DNA from: an uncultured Clostridia bacterium
GTDB taxonomy: Bacteria; Bacillota; Clostridia; Oscillospirales; Butyricicoccaceae
Reading direction: 5' to 3'
Length of the DNA: 6,720 nt
Assembly: GCA_910589115.1 (NCBI GenBank)
Contig: CAJUSB010000146.1
Location: forward strand, 265 to 6,984
The translations under genes and the position numbers were made by a program. The notes under the pieces are model-generated. The model was given only the letters and a program-made list of their open reading frames with translations, was not told the origin of the DNA and did no database searches. Below are positions 6,596 through 6,720 of this stretch, piece after piece (position 1 is the stretch's first letter; each line of letters starts with the position of its first letter).

Positions 6596-6629
6596 ACTAT
6601 GTACATGCTCAGCGCCTATGCGGCGGGCA

Positions 6630-6650
6630 CCAGAGGGCGCTGCCCTCTGG
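6630..6650. repeat. Perfect inverted repeat in repeat unit 1
   Basis: Arms CCAGAGGGC (6630-6638) and GCCCTCTGG (6642-6650) are perfect reverse complements around a 3-nt GCT loop, giving a stable 9-bp hairpin in RNA from either strand. No run of T follows on either strand, so an intrinsic terminator is not supported. Confidence 0.85.
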
Positions 6651-6674
6651 ACTCCTGCGCCTATGCGGCGGGCA

Positions 6675-6695
6675 CCAAAGGGCGCTGCCCTCTGG
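6675..6695. repeat. Imperfect inverted repeat in repeat unit 2
   Basis: The same hairpin as in unit 1, but with A at 6678 in place of G, which breaks one of nine pairs (arms CCAAAGGGC and GCCCTCTGG). The other arm is unchanged. Confidence 0.8.
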
Positions 6696-6720
6696 ACTCC
6701 TGCGCCTATGCGGCGGGCAC

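Larger units (their letters stand above)
6612..6720. repeat. 45-bp tandem repeat array, cut off by the window end
   Basis: Two full 45-bp units (6612-6656 and 6657-6701) and the first 19 bases of a third (6702-6720) are identical except for one base (G6633 versus A6678). Each unit starts with GCGCCTATGCGGCGGGCAC and carries a compact inverted repeat. The array ends only 16 nt before the ribosome binding site of the first gene, so on the minus strand it forms the operon's leader or upstream region. It continues beyond the window, so its copy number is unknown. No -35/-10 promoter pair is evident between the array and the first gene. Confidence 0.9.

Noticed and set aside
6599..6606. 8-bp palindrome ATGTACAT just upstream of the first ribosome binding site as an operator
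   Set aside because: Too short, with no extension of symmetry on the flanks and no second copy; such a sequence can arise by chance.

Overview
The window holds one compact operon of five genes, all on the minus strand, read from right to left. No rRNA, tRNA, CRISPR array, transposase or phage gene is visible. Moderately GC-rich DNA (mid-50s % by eye), strong AGGAGG-type ribosome binding sites before most genes, a TTG start and very short intergenic gaps suggest a Firmicute. The right-edge GC-rich hairpin repeats fit a gut Clostridia genome of the Faecalibacterium/Oscillospiraceae kind. The host assignment is inference.

Layout in transcription order: (i) 6720-6581, leader with a 45-bp tandem repeat carrying hairpins, then a strong RBS; (ii) 6580-4274, a 768-aa large dynamin-like GTPase; (iii) 4254-3253, a 333-aa soluble small GTPase; (iv) 3241-2180, a 353-aa paralogue of it with a hydrophobic segment near the C-terminus; (v) 2159-1281, a 292-aa protein with an unfamiliar N-terminal domain and a late membrane helix; (vi) 1263-49, a 404-aa protein with the same N-terminal domain, a long Pro/Arg/Ala-rich linker, a short coiled coil and a C-terminal hydrophobic tail; (vii) 48-1, a short downstream stretch with only a weak hairpin. 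Intergenic gaps are 19, 11, 20 and 17 nt. Ribosome binding sites move three starts downstream of the longest open frame.

The set looks like a dedicated membrane-associated GTPase module: one large GTPase, a tandem pair of small GTPase paralogues, and a pair of membrane-anchored paralogues sharing a domain I cannot name. Pairing of paralogous GTPases with dedicated partner proteins recalls the GTPase-centred (TRAFAC, 'double-GTPase' and GTPase-associated protein) systems predicted computationally in bacterial conflict studies. I cannot confirm family membership from sequence alone. A role in sensing or remodelling at the membrane, possibly in defence, is a hypothesis. The strongest directly visible points are the two paralogue pairs, degenerate guanine-specificity motifs in all three GTPases, similar C-terminal tails on the three GTPases, and a G8 tract in the last gene that could switch off its membrane anchor.
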